Shown here piece after piece: positions 9,095 through 18,655 of a stretch of DNA of 64,000 nt (positions are counted from its first letter, which is position 1; each line of letters starts with the position of its first letter). The translations under genes and the position numbers were made by a program. Under the pieces are notes generated by a model, which saw only the letters and a program-made list of their open reading frames with translations, had not been told where the DNA came from and searched no databases. The stretch comes from Bradyrhizobium sp. ISRA464 (lineage in GTDB: Bacteria > Pseudomonadota > Alphaproteobacteria > Rhizobiales > Xanthobacteraceae), in contig NZ_CP094526.1 of NCBI RefSeq assembly GCF_029910095.1, positions 5,146,001 through 5,210,000 on the forward strand. The letters run 5' to 3'.

Positions 9095-10534
9095 TCACCC
9101 GAGGCCGGCCTGCTTGAGCTGGCGATTGATGCTGTCGGCGAGCTTGTCGAGGCCCTCGTCGACACTGACCTCCTTGGCCACCATCTTCTGCAACGATGCG
9201 GCCCATTCCGTGGTCAGGTCGAAGAACAGCGGCTGCGCCGTGAAGTAGATCTTGGCACCCGGCGACGAGACATCGTGCTGCTCGAGATAGCCAGGATATG
9301 ACTTCGCGATACGATCGCGGAACTCGCTGTCCTTCCACACCGAGGCACGCACCGGGTTGACGAAGTCCATCTTGCGGGCACCAAACAGGTCGTGCTCGGT
9401 CGATGCGGCCCATTGCATGAACAGCCACGCCGCATCCTTCTGCTTGGAGAAGCTCGAGAGAGCGAGCGACCAGATCCAGACATTCGGCGTCGGCGCCTTG
9501 GCCGCCGGATTGGCGGCGAACGCAGCATAGCCGAGATGCCCCTTCTCCTTGTTATCGCCGCCGTTCATGAAGTAGCCGAGGATGTCGGCATCGAAGATCA
9601 TGCCGGAGGCGCCTGCGCCGAGATCGGTGCCGACCTGATACCAGGTGTAGGTCGACCAGTTCTTCGGGCCCGAGGTCTGGATCATCTTGACCCACTTCTC
9701 GTGAAACTCCTTCGAGGCCTTGGTGTTCATCGCGGCCTTCAGCTTGCCGCCTTCCATCACGAAGTCTTTCTGGCCGAAGTTCGAATAGGCGGACAGGAAG
9801 CCGGGATGGATGGTCGCCCAGGAGCGCGAGCCACGCACGCCGATGCCGTACGGTCCACCCGCGTCCTTCGTGATCTTTGCGGCAACCTCGAGCATCTCGT
9901 CGAGATTTTTCGGCGGCTTGACGCCGACCTTGTCGAAGATGTTGCGGTTGTAGGTGATGTTGTTGAGCTCGTAGCCCCAGGGAATGCACCATTGCTTGGC
10001 CTTGCCTGAGCCGAGCTCGGAACCGGCAACACCGTCCCACGCCGTTGAGGCGCGCAGGCCCGGCAACACGTCGTCCCAGGCAAACGCCGGATTGGTCTTG
10101 GCAGGATCCTTGATGTAAGTGTTGAGGTCCTCGATCCAGCCAGCCGGACCATACGTCCAGGTCATGTAGGCGCCAGTCATGAAGGCGTCGTACTGGTCCG
10201 ACTTCGACGACAGCGCCGCGGTCACCTTGTCGAAATAGACGTCTTCCGGAAAGATGTCGTACGTAACGTTCATCCCGGTGAGAGTCTTGAACGCTTCGAG
10301 ATCGCCGATCATCGCATCGACGTAAGGATGCTTGTTCAGAAGCAGCTTGACAGACTTGCCGCTATAGGCCTTCCAGTTGAAGTCCGCGGCCATGGCCCGC
10401 GATATCGAGGACGCAAAGGCGGCATTGGCGGCGACGCCGGCGATGCCAAGCTTGGCAGCGCCATCCAGCAGATCACGCCGGCTGATGCGCTTGGCGGCGT
10501 AGGAATCGAATAGATTCTTCTCTCGATCGTACAT
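9095..10534 (-). CDS. ABC transporter extracellular solute-binding protein, Tat-exported
   Basis: A 479-residue periplasmic solute-binding protein of the sugar family 1 type. The N-terminus carries a twin-arginine signal, ISRRDLLDGAAKLGIAG, followed by an AxA-type cleavage region near AMAADF. The ATG at 10534 has GGGAGG just upstream; the longer open frame before it overlaps the SorC gene and has no signal peptide. Its position between the regulator and the permeases fits the first structural gene of the importer operon. The ligand is unknown; a polyol is inferred from the enzymes downstream. Confidence 0.88.
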   Translation of the reverse strand: MYDREKNLFDSYAAKRISRRDLLDGAAKLGIAGVAANAAFASSISRAMAADFNWKAYSGKSVKLLLNKHPYVDAMIGDLEAFKTLTGMNVTYDIFPEDVYFDKVTAALSSKSDQYDAFMTGAYMTWTYGPAGWIEDLNTYIKDPAKTNPAFAWDDVLPGLRASTAWDGVAGSELGSGKAKQWCIPWGYELNNITYNRNIFDKVGVKPPKNLDEMLEVAAKITKDAGGPYGIGVRGSRSWATIHPGFLSAYSNFGQKDFVMEGGKLKAAMNTKASKEFHEKWVKMIQTSGPKNWSTYTWYQVGTDLGAGASGMIFDADILGYFMNGGDNKEKGHLGYAAFAANPAAKAPTPNVWIWSLALSSFSKQKDAAWLFMQWAASTEHDLFGARKMDFVNPVRASVWKDSEFRDRIAKSYPGYLEQHDVSSPGAKIYFTAQPLFFDLTTEWAASLQKMVAKEVSVDEGLDKLADSINRQLKQAGLG

Positions 10535-10556
10535 TGTATCCTCCCATTGTGCGCGT

Positions 10557-11546
10557 TTACTTTCCCTTACGACCCTTGTTTCTGGTCTTGCCGGATGTTG
10601 CCTCCGGTTTCTCGGTAGCAAGTGCCTGAGCAGTCGCCTCATCGATAATGAGGCCGTGCAGGAAGCCGCTGCGCAGCACCGCGCGCAACGCAGCGACCTT
10701 TGCCAGTCCGCCGCCAATCGCGACGATGCGGTGTGTCCTGAGGTCCGCCGCCTCCATCGACGTAGCGCGTGCGGACAGATCGATGTCGAGGACCTGGCCG
10801 TCGGCGTTGAAGAAACGCCCGAGCAAATCGGCGCAGGCGCCGACACGCTTCAACTCGACGACCTCGTCCGGCTTGATCATGCCGCTCGAGACCAGGAACC
10901 CGTCGCTGTGAATTTGTCCGATGCCGACGAACAGCAACGACGCCCGGCGCGCCAGCGCAAACACCTCCGCAATGCCATATTGCTGCATCAACACGGCGCG
11001 GTCCGCGACCGAATTGGCGAATACCGGCACCGGAAGGAGGTAAGCCTCAGCCCCTGTCCGCTCCGCCAGCCGATGAATGACATCGAACGGATTGGCGGCG
11101 AACTTGCGGGTGAGACCGCCAAGCAGCGACACGAACTGCACGTCGCGGGCCGGCGTCTGCGGCAATTGCTCGACCACGGCTGCGAGCGTGCGCCCGTGAC
11201 CGACGCCGATGATGTTGTGCTCGCCACGCTCAAGGGTCTGCCGCAGGAAACTCGCCCCCTCGAGCGCGAGCGCCTTCAGCGGCAGATCGCCCTCTCCGAG
11301 ATCGGGCGCTACACGGCAGAAGGCGAGCCCGTAGCGTTCGGCCAGGGCGTTTTCCAGCGCCACGCATTCCGCCACCGGTCCCTCGACGAAGACGCGGATC
11401 ATGCCTTCGCGGCTCGCGCGCGCGATCAGCCGGTGCGCCTTGGTGCTCTGGATGTTGAGCCGGTCCGCAACCTCGGACTGGGTGAGCCCAGCAGCGAAGT
11501 AAAGCCACGCCGCCCGTGTCGCGAGCGAGGCTTCGCCATCAATCAT
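10557..11546 (-). CDS. SorC/DeoR-family sugar-binding transcriptional regulator (EryD-like), region A
   Basis: A regulator of about 329 residues with an N-terminal helix-turn-helix (AAGLTQSEVADRLNIQSTKAHR, shown here only by its ends AAGLTQ and STKAHR) and a C-terminal sugar-phosphate-binding SorC domain, including GVGHGRTLAAVVEQL and the late glycine-rich IVAIGGGLAKVAALRAVL. This architecture matches EryD, the repressor of erythritol genes, and other SorC sensors of phosphorylated sugars. I prefer the ATG at 11546; a TTG at 11594 would add 16 residues. It has a basic C-terminal tail. It is transcribed ahead of, and probably with, the importer operon, and diverges from the kinase at 11739. 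Confidence 0.87.
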   Translation of the reverse strand: MIDGEASLATRAAWLYFAAGLTQSEVADRLNIQSTKAHRLIARASREGMIRVFVEGPVAECVALENALAERYGLAFCRVAPDLGEGDLPLKALALEGASFLRQTLERGEHNIIGVGHGRTLAAVVEQLPQTPARDVQFVSLLGGLTRKFAANPFDVIHRLAERTGAEAYLLPVPVFANSVADRAVLMQQYGIAEVFALARRASLLFVGIGQIHSDGFLVSSGMIKPDEVVELKRVGACADLLGRFFNADGQVLDIDLSARATSMEAADLRTHRIVAIGGGLAKVAALRAVLRSGFLHGLIIDEATAQALATEKPEATSGKTRNKGRKGK

Positions 11547-11607
11547 CGGCAGCCTGTCAGGAGAGGTAGCCACGCCACAAAAGCCCGCTTGCAAAAATAT
11601 TCAGATA

Positions 11608-11623
11608 CTGCAAAAAATTGCAG
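11608..11623. promoter_or_regulatory. Candidate operator palindrome for the region A SorC regulator
   Basis: CTGCAAAAAATTGCAG is an inverted repeat with perfect 6-bp arms around AAAA. It lies in the 192-bp divergent region between the SorC gene and the plus-strand kinase gene at 11739. A related half-site, TTGCAAAAAT, begins at 11590, and a GCAATTGC palindrome lies at 11674-11681. The location makes it the natural operator for both operons. Assignment to this regulator is inference. Confidence 0.5.
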
Positions 11624-11738
11624 AGGCGGCTCGGGACGTCAATCCCCCAAACGTGCTGCAGTGCAATCACACGGCAATTGCGCTTTGGATGGAACAGTCG
11701 AACCAGGGTCGGCAGGTCGCCAATCGCGGTGAACTCGA

Positions 11739-13019
11739 ATGACAGGTTTGTTCCTCGGAATTGACATCGGAACGGGCGGCGTCCGCGCCTGCACGATCGA
11801 CGCGCGCGGCGATATCCAGGGAATGGAATCCACTGCTCTGCCGCCGCCTCGGCAGGACGGGAACGCGATCGATCAGGATCCGGAACTGTGGTGGCATGCA
11901 ACCGTCGGCGCCATGCGCAAACTTGGCGGCAAAATCGATCTCGCACGTGTTGAGCGAATTTCGGTCGACGGCACCTCCGGTACCCTCCTCCTGATAGATG
12001 CCGCCGGCCAGCCGCGCACACCAGGGCTCATGTACAACGATGCGCGCGCCTCAGCGGAGGCGGCCCGCATCTTGGACGTTTCAGCTGCGGACAGCGGCGC
12101 TCACGGCGCGAGCAGCGCACTGGCTAAGCTGCTTCACCTGTTGAGTCACGCCGAACGTCGAGATGTCCGCTTTGCCGTTCATCAGGCCGACTGGATCGCC
12201 GGCCGCCTCGCCGGACGGCACGGCATCAGCGACGAGAACAACGCGTTGAAGCTTGGATATGATCCCATCACGCGGACATGGCCGGCCTGGCTCGATCGAC
12301 TCGATGTGCCACGCGAATTGCTGCCGAAGGTCCTGGTGCCGGGAACGCCGTTTGCGGATATTGATCCGAGCGCTGCGGCAATGCTCGGCCTGCCGCGATC
12401 AGCTCGTATCGCAGCCGGAACCACCGATGGCGTCGCCGCCTTCATCGCCACGCGCGCCGACGCTCCGGGCGATGCCGTCACCTCGCTCGGCACGACGCTG
12501 GTGGTGAAGCTGCTGGCGGCAAAGCCGATCTTTGCCGCCAATCAGGGCGTCTATTCGCACCGGCTTGGCGAGAGCTGGCTTGCGGGCGGCGCTTCGAACT
12601 CAGGCGGCGGAGCGCTGCTGGCACATTTCACCGCCGCGGAGATGGAGCGGCTGACGCCGCAGTTGAGCCCGGAGGAACCGACCGGCCTCGACTACTATCC
12701 CCTTGCCAAACCGGGCGAGCGATTTCCGATCGCCGATCCGGCACTGCCTGCACGGGTCACGCCGCGTCCGCCTGAGGACCACCGCTTCTTCCAGGCTCTG
12801 CTTGAGGGAATCGCCTCGGTCGAGGCCCTCGCCTACCTGCAACTCTCCCGCCTCGGAGCGCCGCCGCTTCGCCGCGTCATCAGCATCGGCGGCGGCGCAA
12901 GGAACAATGCGTGGACCGAAATCAGGCATCGCCGTCTGGGCGTACCTGTAACGGTCGCTGAGCAAACCGAGGCCAGCTATGGCGCGGCCCTGCTCGCCCT
13001 GCGGGGCGGTCCGACATGA
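11739..13019 (+). CDS. FGGY-family carbohydrate kinase (ribulokinase/xylulokinase-like)
   Basis: A 426-residue FGGY kinase, shorter than the other two in this window and closer in look to the D-ribulose kinase / short xylulokinase group. The phosphate motif LGIDIGTGGVR is at the N-terminus, the probable catalytic Asp is in AAGTTDGVAAF, and the adenosine motif is ISIGGGARNNAW. It starts a plus-strand operon diverging from the SorC gene. Its stop overlaps the ATG of the next gene in ATGA, so kinase and HAD phosphatase are translationally coupled. Substrate not determined. Confidence 0.85.
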   Translation: MTGLFLGIDIGTGGVRACTIDARGDIQGMESTALPPPRQDGNAIDQDPELWWHATVGAMRKLGGKIDLARVERISVDGTSGTLLLIDAAGQPRTPGLMYNDARASAEAARILDVSAADSGAHGASSALAKLLHLLSHAERRDVRFAVHQADWIAGRLAGRHGISDENNALKLGYDPITRTWPAWLDRLDVPRELLPKVLVPGTPFADIDPSAAAMLGLPRSARIAAGTTDGVAAFIATRADAPGDAVTSLGTTLVVKLLAAKPIFAANQGVYSHRLGESWLAGGASNSGGGALLAHFTAAEMERLTPQLSPEEPTGLDYYPLAKPGERFPIADPALPARVTPRPPEDHRFFQALLEGIASVEALAYLQLSRLGAPPLRRVISIGGGARNNAWTEIRHRRLGVPVTVAEQTEASYGAALLALRGGPT

Positions 13020-13876
13020 GAGACGGGCCGATCGAAATCGCAGGTCTTGGCACGATTATCGAGCATTTCGACCATGTGCTGCTCGATCAATGGGGCACAC
13101 TTCACGAAGGCCGCTCGATCATCCCCTCGGCCCGCGAATGCGTGGCTCGGCTGCGCGATGCCGGCAAACGCGTGCTGGTGCTGTCGAATTCCGGTAAGCG
13201 CGCGCACGACAACGCGCAGCGGCTTGCCTCCCTCGGACTGCCAACGGAAGCTTACGATGGAATCCTGACGTCGGGCGAAGTTGCCTGGATCGGCCTCAAG
13301 GCACGCAAGCAAGCGCCGTTCATCGAACTTGGTCACGCATGCTTTCTGGTCACCCGCGGCGGCGACCGCACGATCGTCGACGGACTCGATCTCGATGTCG
13401 TGGCCGATATGGAGAACGCCGATTTCATTCTACTCGCCGGGCTCGACGATGCCGCGGCCGAACCCGAACAGTGGCGCCAATGCCTAACCAGAGCCGCGGC
13501 ACGCGAACTACCGATGCTGTGCGCCAATCCCGACCTCACCATGTTCGGCGCCAAGGGATTGATTCCGGCACCGGGCGCATTGGCGCGCTTCTATGAGACA
13601 CTCGGCGGACAGGTGACGTTCGTCGGCAAGCCGCATAGGCCGATCTTCACGGCGGCGCTCGAACGGCTGGGCCATCCGGCGCCGGCGCGCGTCCTGATGA
13701 TTGGCGATTCTCTCGACCACGATATCGCCGGCGCACGCGCGGCCGGCATGTTGACGCTGTTTCTGCGCGCAGGGGTGCACAGGGACCGTCTTGTGGACGA
13801 CAGATCCACGATGATCCAGGGGCCAGGAGGAAACGCCCGCGCTCCGAACTGGACGATGAAATATCTAGCCTGGTGA
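13016..13876 (+). CDS. HAD-superfamily class IIA hydrolase (NagD-like), atypical motif I
   Basis: A 286-residue HAD-IIA protein. Motif I is LLDQWGTLHEG with nucleophile D24; the position two residues later, usually the acid/base Asp, is W26, as in a known HAD-IIA subgroup with a DxWG motif. Motif II (VLVLSNSGK), the lysine of motif III (VGKPHRPIF) and motif IV (MIGDSLDHDIAGARAAG) are intact. The family dephosphorylates small sugar or glycerol phosphates, but the Trp may alter activity. It overlaps the kinase by 4 bp and is followed by an aldolase, so it probably handles an intermediate or by-product of the same pathway. Confidence 0.85.
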   Translation: MRDGPIEIAGLGTIIEHFDHVLLDQWGTLHEGRSIIPSARECVARLRDAGKRVLVLSNSGKRAHDNAQRLASLGLPTEAYDGILTSGEVAWIGLKARKQAPFIELGHACFLVTRGGDRTIVDGLDLDVVADMENADFILLAGLDDAAAEPEQWRQCLTRAAARELPMLCANPDLTMFGAKGLIPAPGALARFYETLGGQVTFVGKPHRPIFTAALERLGHPAPARVLMIGDSLDHDIAGARAAGMLTLFLRAGVHRDRLVDDRSTMIQGPGGNARAPNWTMKYLAW

Positions 13877-13886
13877 GATCCAAACC

Positions 13887-14918
13887 ATGCAACAGCCCGC
13901 CCAACTCGATGACCTCCGTGACATGTCGGCGCGCGTCGGCAGGAACATCCTGCTCGTGCAAGGCGCCGGCGGCAACTCCTCAGTCAAGGACGGCGACGTG
14001 CTCTGGGTGAAAGCGTCCGGTACCTGGCTGGCGGACGCCAAGGACAAGGATATCTTCGTCCCGGTGTCGCTTTCCGCTGCACGCGCTGCGCTGGAGCGAG
14101 GCGACGAGCGCGTGCCGCTCGCTCCAGGCGTCAAAACGGCTTTGCGCGCCTCGATCGAAACCTCGCTCCATGCCCTCATGCCGCATCCAGTCGTACTGCA
14201 TGTCCATTCCGTCAACACCATCGCATGGGCGGTGCGGACCGACGCCTCCGCTGAGCTCGCGCGGCGGCTCCACGGCTTGGCCTGGCGTTTCCTTGACTAC
14301 TGTCATCCGGGATTGCCACTGGCACAGGCCGTGAGCGAAACCATTGCGCAGGACGCCGTCGACGTGCTGATCCTCGGCAACCACGGACTCGTCGTGGGTG
14401 CAGCAACCTGTGAAGCGGCGGAGGCGCTGGTAGCGGACGTTGAAGAGCGGCTGGCACTAGAGCCACGTGAGGCTCCGACGGCCGACCACAACGCGCTCGC
14501 GGCAATCTGCGCTGGAACGGAGTATCGCGCGCCCGAAGATCCGCGCTGCCATGGCGTTGCCATCGACCGTCATAGTCTATCGATCGCCACACGCGGCTCG
14601 CTCTATCCCGATCATGTCGTCTTCCTGGGGCCGGCAATGCCGACCTTGCAGGACGGCAAGAGTCTCCACGCTGCGGATTTGCCGCAGGGGGGTGGCGCGC
14701 CGCCCCCGGTAGCGGTTCTCGTTCCGGGCGTCGGCAGCATCATTCGCAAGGACGCGAGCCCCGGGGCGGAAGCGATGCTGACCTGTCTTGCACTGGTCAC
14801 CAGCCGTCTGCCCACAGATGCTGAGGTCACCTACCTCACTGCAGAGAACGAGCGTGCGTTGCTCAATTGGGACGCCGAGCGGTATCGCCAGCAACTGACC
14901 GCCAATCGCTCAACTTGA
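13887..14918 (+). CDS. Class II aldolase/adducin-family protein, long form
   Basis: A 343-residue protein with an N-terminal class II aldolase domain; the zinc-site histidines are in VLHVHSVNTIAW and ILGNHGLVVGAA, and the GGNSSVKDGDVLWVKASG segment is typical. The C-terminal part (from about residue 215) resembles the region after the aldolase domain in rhamnulose-phosphate-aldolase-type proteins but lacks a dehydrogenase domain. It is only distantly like the two shorter aldolases in the window. It follows the HAD gene by 10 bp and ends the kinase-phosphatase-aldolase operon. Cleavage of a ketose phosphate is the likely role. Confidence 0.82.
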   Translation: MQQPAQLDDLRDMSARVGRNILLVQGAGGNSSVKDGDVLWVKASGTWLADAKDKDIFVPVSLSAARAALERGDERVPLAPGVKTALRASIETSLHALMPHPVVLHVHSVNTIAWAVRTDASAELARRLHGLAWRFLDYCHPGLPLAQAVSETIAQDAVDVLILGNHGLVVGAATCEAAEALVADVEERLALEPREAPTADHNALAAICAGTEYRAPEDPRCHGVAIDRHSLSIATRGSLYPDHVVFLGPAMPTLQDGKSLHAADLPQGGGAPPPVAVLVPGVGSIIRKDASPGAEAMLTCLALVTSRLPTDAEVTYLTAENERALLNWDAERYRQQLTANRST

Positions 14919-14967
14919 CCGCGTCGGCCGACCTTCGCTCTCGATGCTGACGAAGGACGAGCCGGCG

Positions 14968-16608
14968 TTACAGACTCGCCTGCAGCCTTGCTTCCGCACC
15001 CACTCGCGCTGCCGCCGCAAGGGGCTGCCGTTCGAGGATGAAGTCGGCACCCTTCTCCGCAATCATGATCGTCGGCGCATTGGTGTTTCCCGAGACCAAT
15101 CGCGGCATGATGGACGCGTCGATCACTCGCAATCCCTCAATGCCGCGGACGCGGAGGCGCTCGTCGACAACGGCGAGCGGATCGGAACCCATCTTGCAGG
15201 TGCCGACCGGATGATAGATCGTCTCGCAGGTCTGCCGCACATAGCTGTCTATATCGGCATCCGACGTTGCGCGAGATCCCGGGGCATACTCGCCCCCACG
15301 ATAGGGATCAAAAGCCTTCTGGGCGATGATCTCCCGGCCGATTCTGATGCCGTCGCGCATGTTGCGCACATCCTCCGGCGCCTCCAGATAGTTCGGCCGG
15401 ATTGAGGGGTGTTGCAGTGGATCAGCCGACCTGATCATGATGCTGCCGCGGCTCTCGGGCCGCGCGATATTGAAGTAGGCCATGAAGCCGTGCTCGTTCA
15501 CGATCTTGCGGCCATGATCGCCATAGATCAACAGGACGAAAAAGAACTGGAGATCCGGCGCAACGAGGTCGGGTTGCGATTTGAGAAATGCCATAGCTTC
15601 CAGACCGTGTGACGTCGCAGGACCTGTCTTGGTCAGCACGTACTGGATGAAGGCCTTCGTGGCCCCCAGCGGCTTGGTATGCTTGAGGAACGAGATCGGT
15701 TGGGTGCACCGCTGCTTCACACCGCAGGCGAGATGGTCTTGCAGATTCTGTCCGACCCCCTTTAGCTCATGGATGACCTTGATGCCGAGCGACCGCAAGT
15801 GGTCTCCGTCGCCAATTCCCGACAATTGGAGCAACTGCGGCGAGTTGATCGCGCCACCCGACAGGATCACTTCGCGGTCCGCCCTCAGGGTATGGACCTG
15901 GCCCTTCCTGATATACTCCACGCCAACGGCGCGCCCGCCTTCGACCAGGACGCGGGAGACGAGCGCCTTCGTGATCACCTTGAGATTGGAACGGTTCATG
16001 ACCGGATGCAGATAGCACCGCGCGGCACTGGCGCGCTTGCTGTCCGCAATCGTGCTGTCGACAGGTCCGAAGCCTTCGAGTTCGGCACCGTTGAAATCGT
16101 CGTTGGCACGAAATCCTGCCTGTCTTCCGGCCTCAAACCAGGCCTTGGTCAGCGGATGGGTCAACTCCGGCAGACGGCTCGTCCGCAACGGACCATCGCC
16201 ACCATGATAATCGTCGGCGCCAGCCTCGCGCCCCTCCGAACGAATGAAGTATGGCAGACAGTCGGCATAGGACCAGCCGCGATTGCCGAGCTGCGCCCAC
16301 ATGTCATAGTCGGACGCATGACCGCGGATATAGACCATGCCATTGATGGAGCTCGATCCGCCCAACACCTTGCCGCGCGGCCAGAACAGGACACGATTAT
16401 CCAGATGCGGCTGCGGGTCGGTGTGATAGTGCCAGTCGACGCTTCCGGATTTCATCAGGGCGAGATATCCCGCCGGCATGTGGATAAACGGATTGGTGTC
16501 CTTGCCACCAGTCTCGAGCAGGACGACGTCATTCTCGGGAACAGCTGACAGACGGTTTGCCAAGACGCATCCGGCGGAGCCGGCGCCCACAATGACGTAA
16601 TCCACCAT
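14968..16608 (-). CDS. GMC-family FAD oxidoreductase (choline/alcohol dehydrogenase-like), copy 1
   Basis: A 546-residue GMC oxidoreductase that oxidises an alcohol to an aldehyde or ketone using FAD. The FAD motif GAGSAG is at residues 8-13, the GMC signature includes [20 protein letters not shown], and the catalytic pair is H466 ([12 protein letters not shown]) and N510 ([15 protein letters not shown]). The ATG at 16608 is preceded by GGAGGAG. It lies downstream of the region B ATPase on the same strand with a 118-bp gap, so it may be the last gene of that operon or separately expressed. It could oxidise the free polyol, a route parallel to phosphorylation. Confidence 0.9.
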   Translation of the reverse strand: MVDYVIVGAGSAGCVLANRLSAVPENDVVLLETGGKDTNPFIHMPAGYLALMKSGSVDWHYHTDPQPHLDNRVLFWPRGKVLGGSSSINGMVYIRGHASDYDMWAQLGNRGWSYADCLPYFIRSEGREAGADDYHGGDGPLRTSRLPELTHPLTKAWFEAGRQAGFRANDDFNGAELEGFGPVDSTIADSKRASAARCYLHPVMNRSNLKVITKALVSRVLVEGGRAVGVEYIRKGQVHTLRADREVILSGGAINSPQLLQLSGIGDGDHLRSLGIKVIHELKGVGQNLQDHLACGVKQRCTQPISFLKHTKPLGATKAFIQYVLTKTGPATSHGLEAMAFLKSQPDLVAPDLQFFFVLLIYGDHGRKIVNEHGFMAYFNIARPESRGSIMIRSADPLQHPSIRPNYLEAPEDVRNMRDGIRIGREIIAQKAFDPYRGGEYAPGSRATSDADIDSYVRQTCETIYHPVGTCKMGSDPLAVVDERLRVRGIEGLRVIDASIMPRLVSGNTNAPTIMIAEKGADFILERQPLAAAARVGAEARLQASL

Positions 16609-16726
16609 GCTCTCCTCCGTCTTCTTATCCGCCGATGGCCGTCGGCTCGTGGGCAGCGGACCGCAATTGACCCGCCTATGGTTGCGCCTCATTTATTCGG
16701 CGAAGTCTGAGCTCCGGCCAGCGCAG

Positions 16727-17836
<1,110 letters not shown>

Positions 17837-17851
17837 GCCTTGACCTTCCTG

Positions 17852-18655
17852 CTATACGCCTGCCCTCGCCGACAATATTCGCTCGGCAATCTCGACGAAG
17901 CCCTCAGCGCCCCGCTTGCTTGCGACAAAGGCCGGAGCTGCCGCCATCATGCCTTCGAAATCCCTTACGTTCGCAACGCCGCAGGCATAAGGGAAGAAGC
18001 TGAACATCGGCGCATCGTTCGGACTGTCGCCGCAGAACACGATGCGGTCCCTCGCCTCGTCGAGATCGAGGCCCAGTCTCTCGCGCAGAAAGATTCGGGT
18101 CATGGCCAGCTTGTCATAACGGCCGAACCATCCATTGACGTGGATGGAGGAGACCTTGGCGATGCCGCCCGCGCTTTCGAACACGCGGACGATCCTATCG
18201 ACCGCAGTGCGCGGTAACGGCGGCACGTCCTCGCACACGTCGATCGCAAGATCAGCCTCTCGGTAGAGCTGATCGGCGGAGATCGCCGCGCCCGGCACTT
18301 CGGACAGAATTCGCTCGCCGAGCGCCAGCAATCTGCGGCGGTTGGCGGCGCGCTCGGCCTCGGTCGCAATGAACTTGCGAACCATTTTCCGCGCCACCGG
18401 GTCGTGCCGAAAATAGAACGCACCATTCTCTCCGATTACGCCATCGACGGGCCAGAATCGCGCGATCATGTCGCACCAGCCCGCAGGCCGGCCGGTCACC
18501 GGAACGACCGCGAGGCCGGCACCGTGCAGCCTCTCCAGCGCAGTATAGGAGGCCGCGGGGAGCTGGCCGTCGGTGGTCAGCGTATCGTCGATGTCAGTCA
18601 GAATGCAGACGACGCGGCGAGCGGCCTCGTCCGGAAAACTTGCAATGGGCTTCAT
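17852..18655 (-). CDS. HAD-superfamily class IIB phosphatase
   Basis: A 267-residue HAD-IIB (Cof/sugar-phosphatase type) protein. Motif I is LTDIDDTLTTDG with D21 and D23, motif II is VVPVTGRPAG, and motif IV is VFCGDSPNDAPMF. Family members such as sucrose-, mannosylglycerate- or trehalose-phosphate phosphatases remove phosphate from sugar phosphates. Its ATG overlaps the stop of the FGGY kinase upstream (ATGA). This is the second kinase/HAD coupling in the window, with a HAD of a different class. Substrate unknown. Confidence 0.87.
   Translation of the reverse strand: MKPIASFPDEAARRVVCILTDIDDTLTTDGQLPAASYTALERLHGAGLAVVPVTGRPAGWCDMIARFWPVDGVIGENGAFYFRHDPVARKMVRKFIATEAERAANRRRLLALGERILSEVPGAAISADQLYREADLAIDVCEDVPPLPRTAVDRIVRVFESAGGIAKVSSIHVNGWFGRYDKLAMTRIFLRERLGLDLDEARDRIVFCGDSPNDAPMFSFFPYACGVANVRDFEGMMAAAPAFVASKRGAEGFVEIAERILSARAGV

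Noticed and set aside
61..11546. Calling region A the erythritol (ery) operon outright
   Set aside because: Kinase, flavoprotein and SorC regulator fit, but EryC, TpiB and RpiB are missing and an aldolase and 2-hydroxyacid dehydrogenase are present instead; the substrate is left open.
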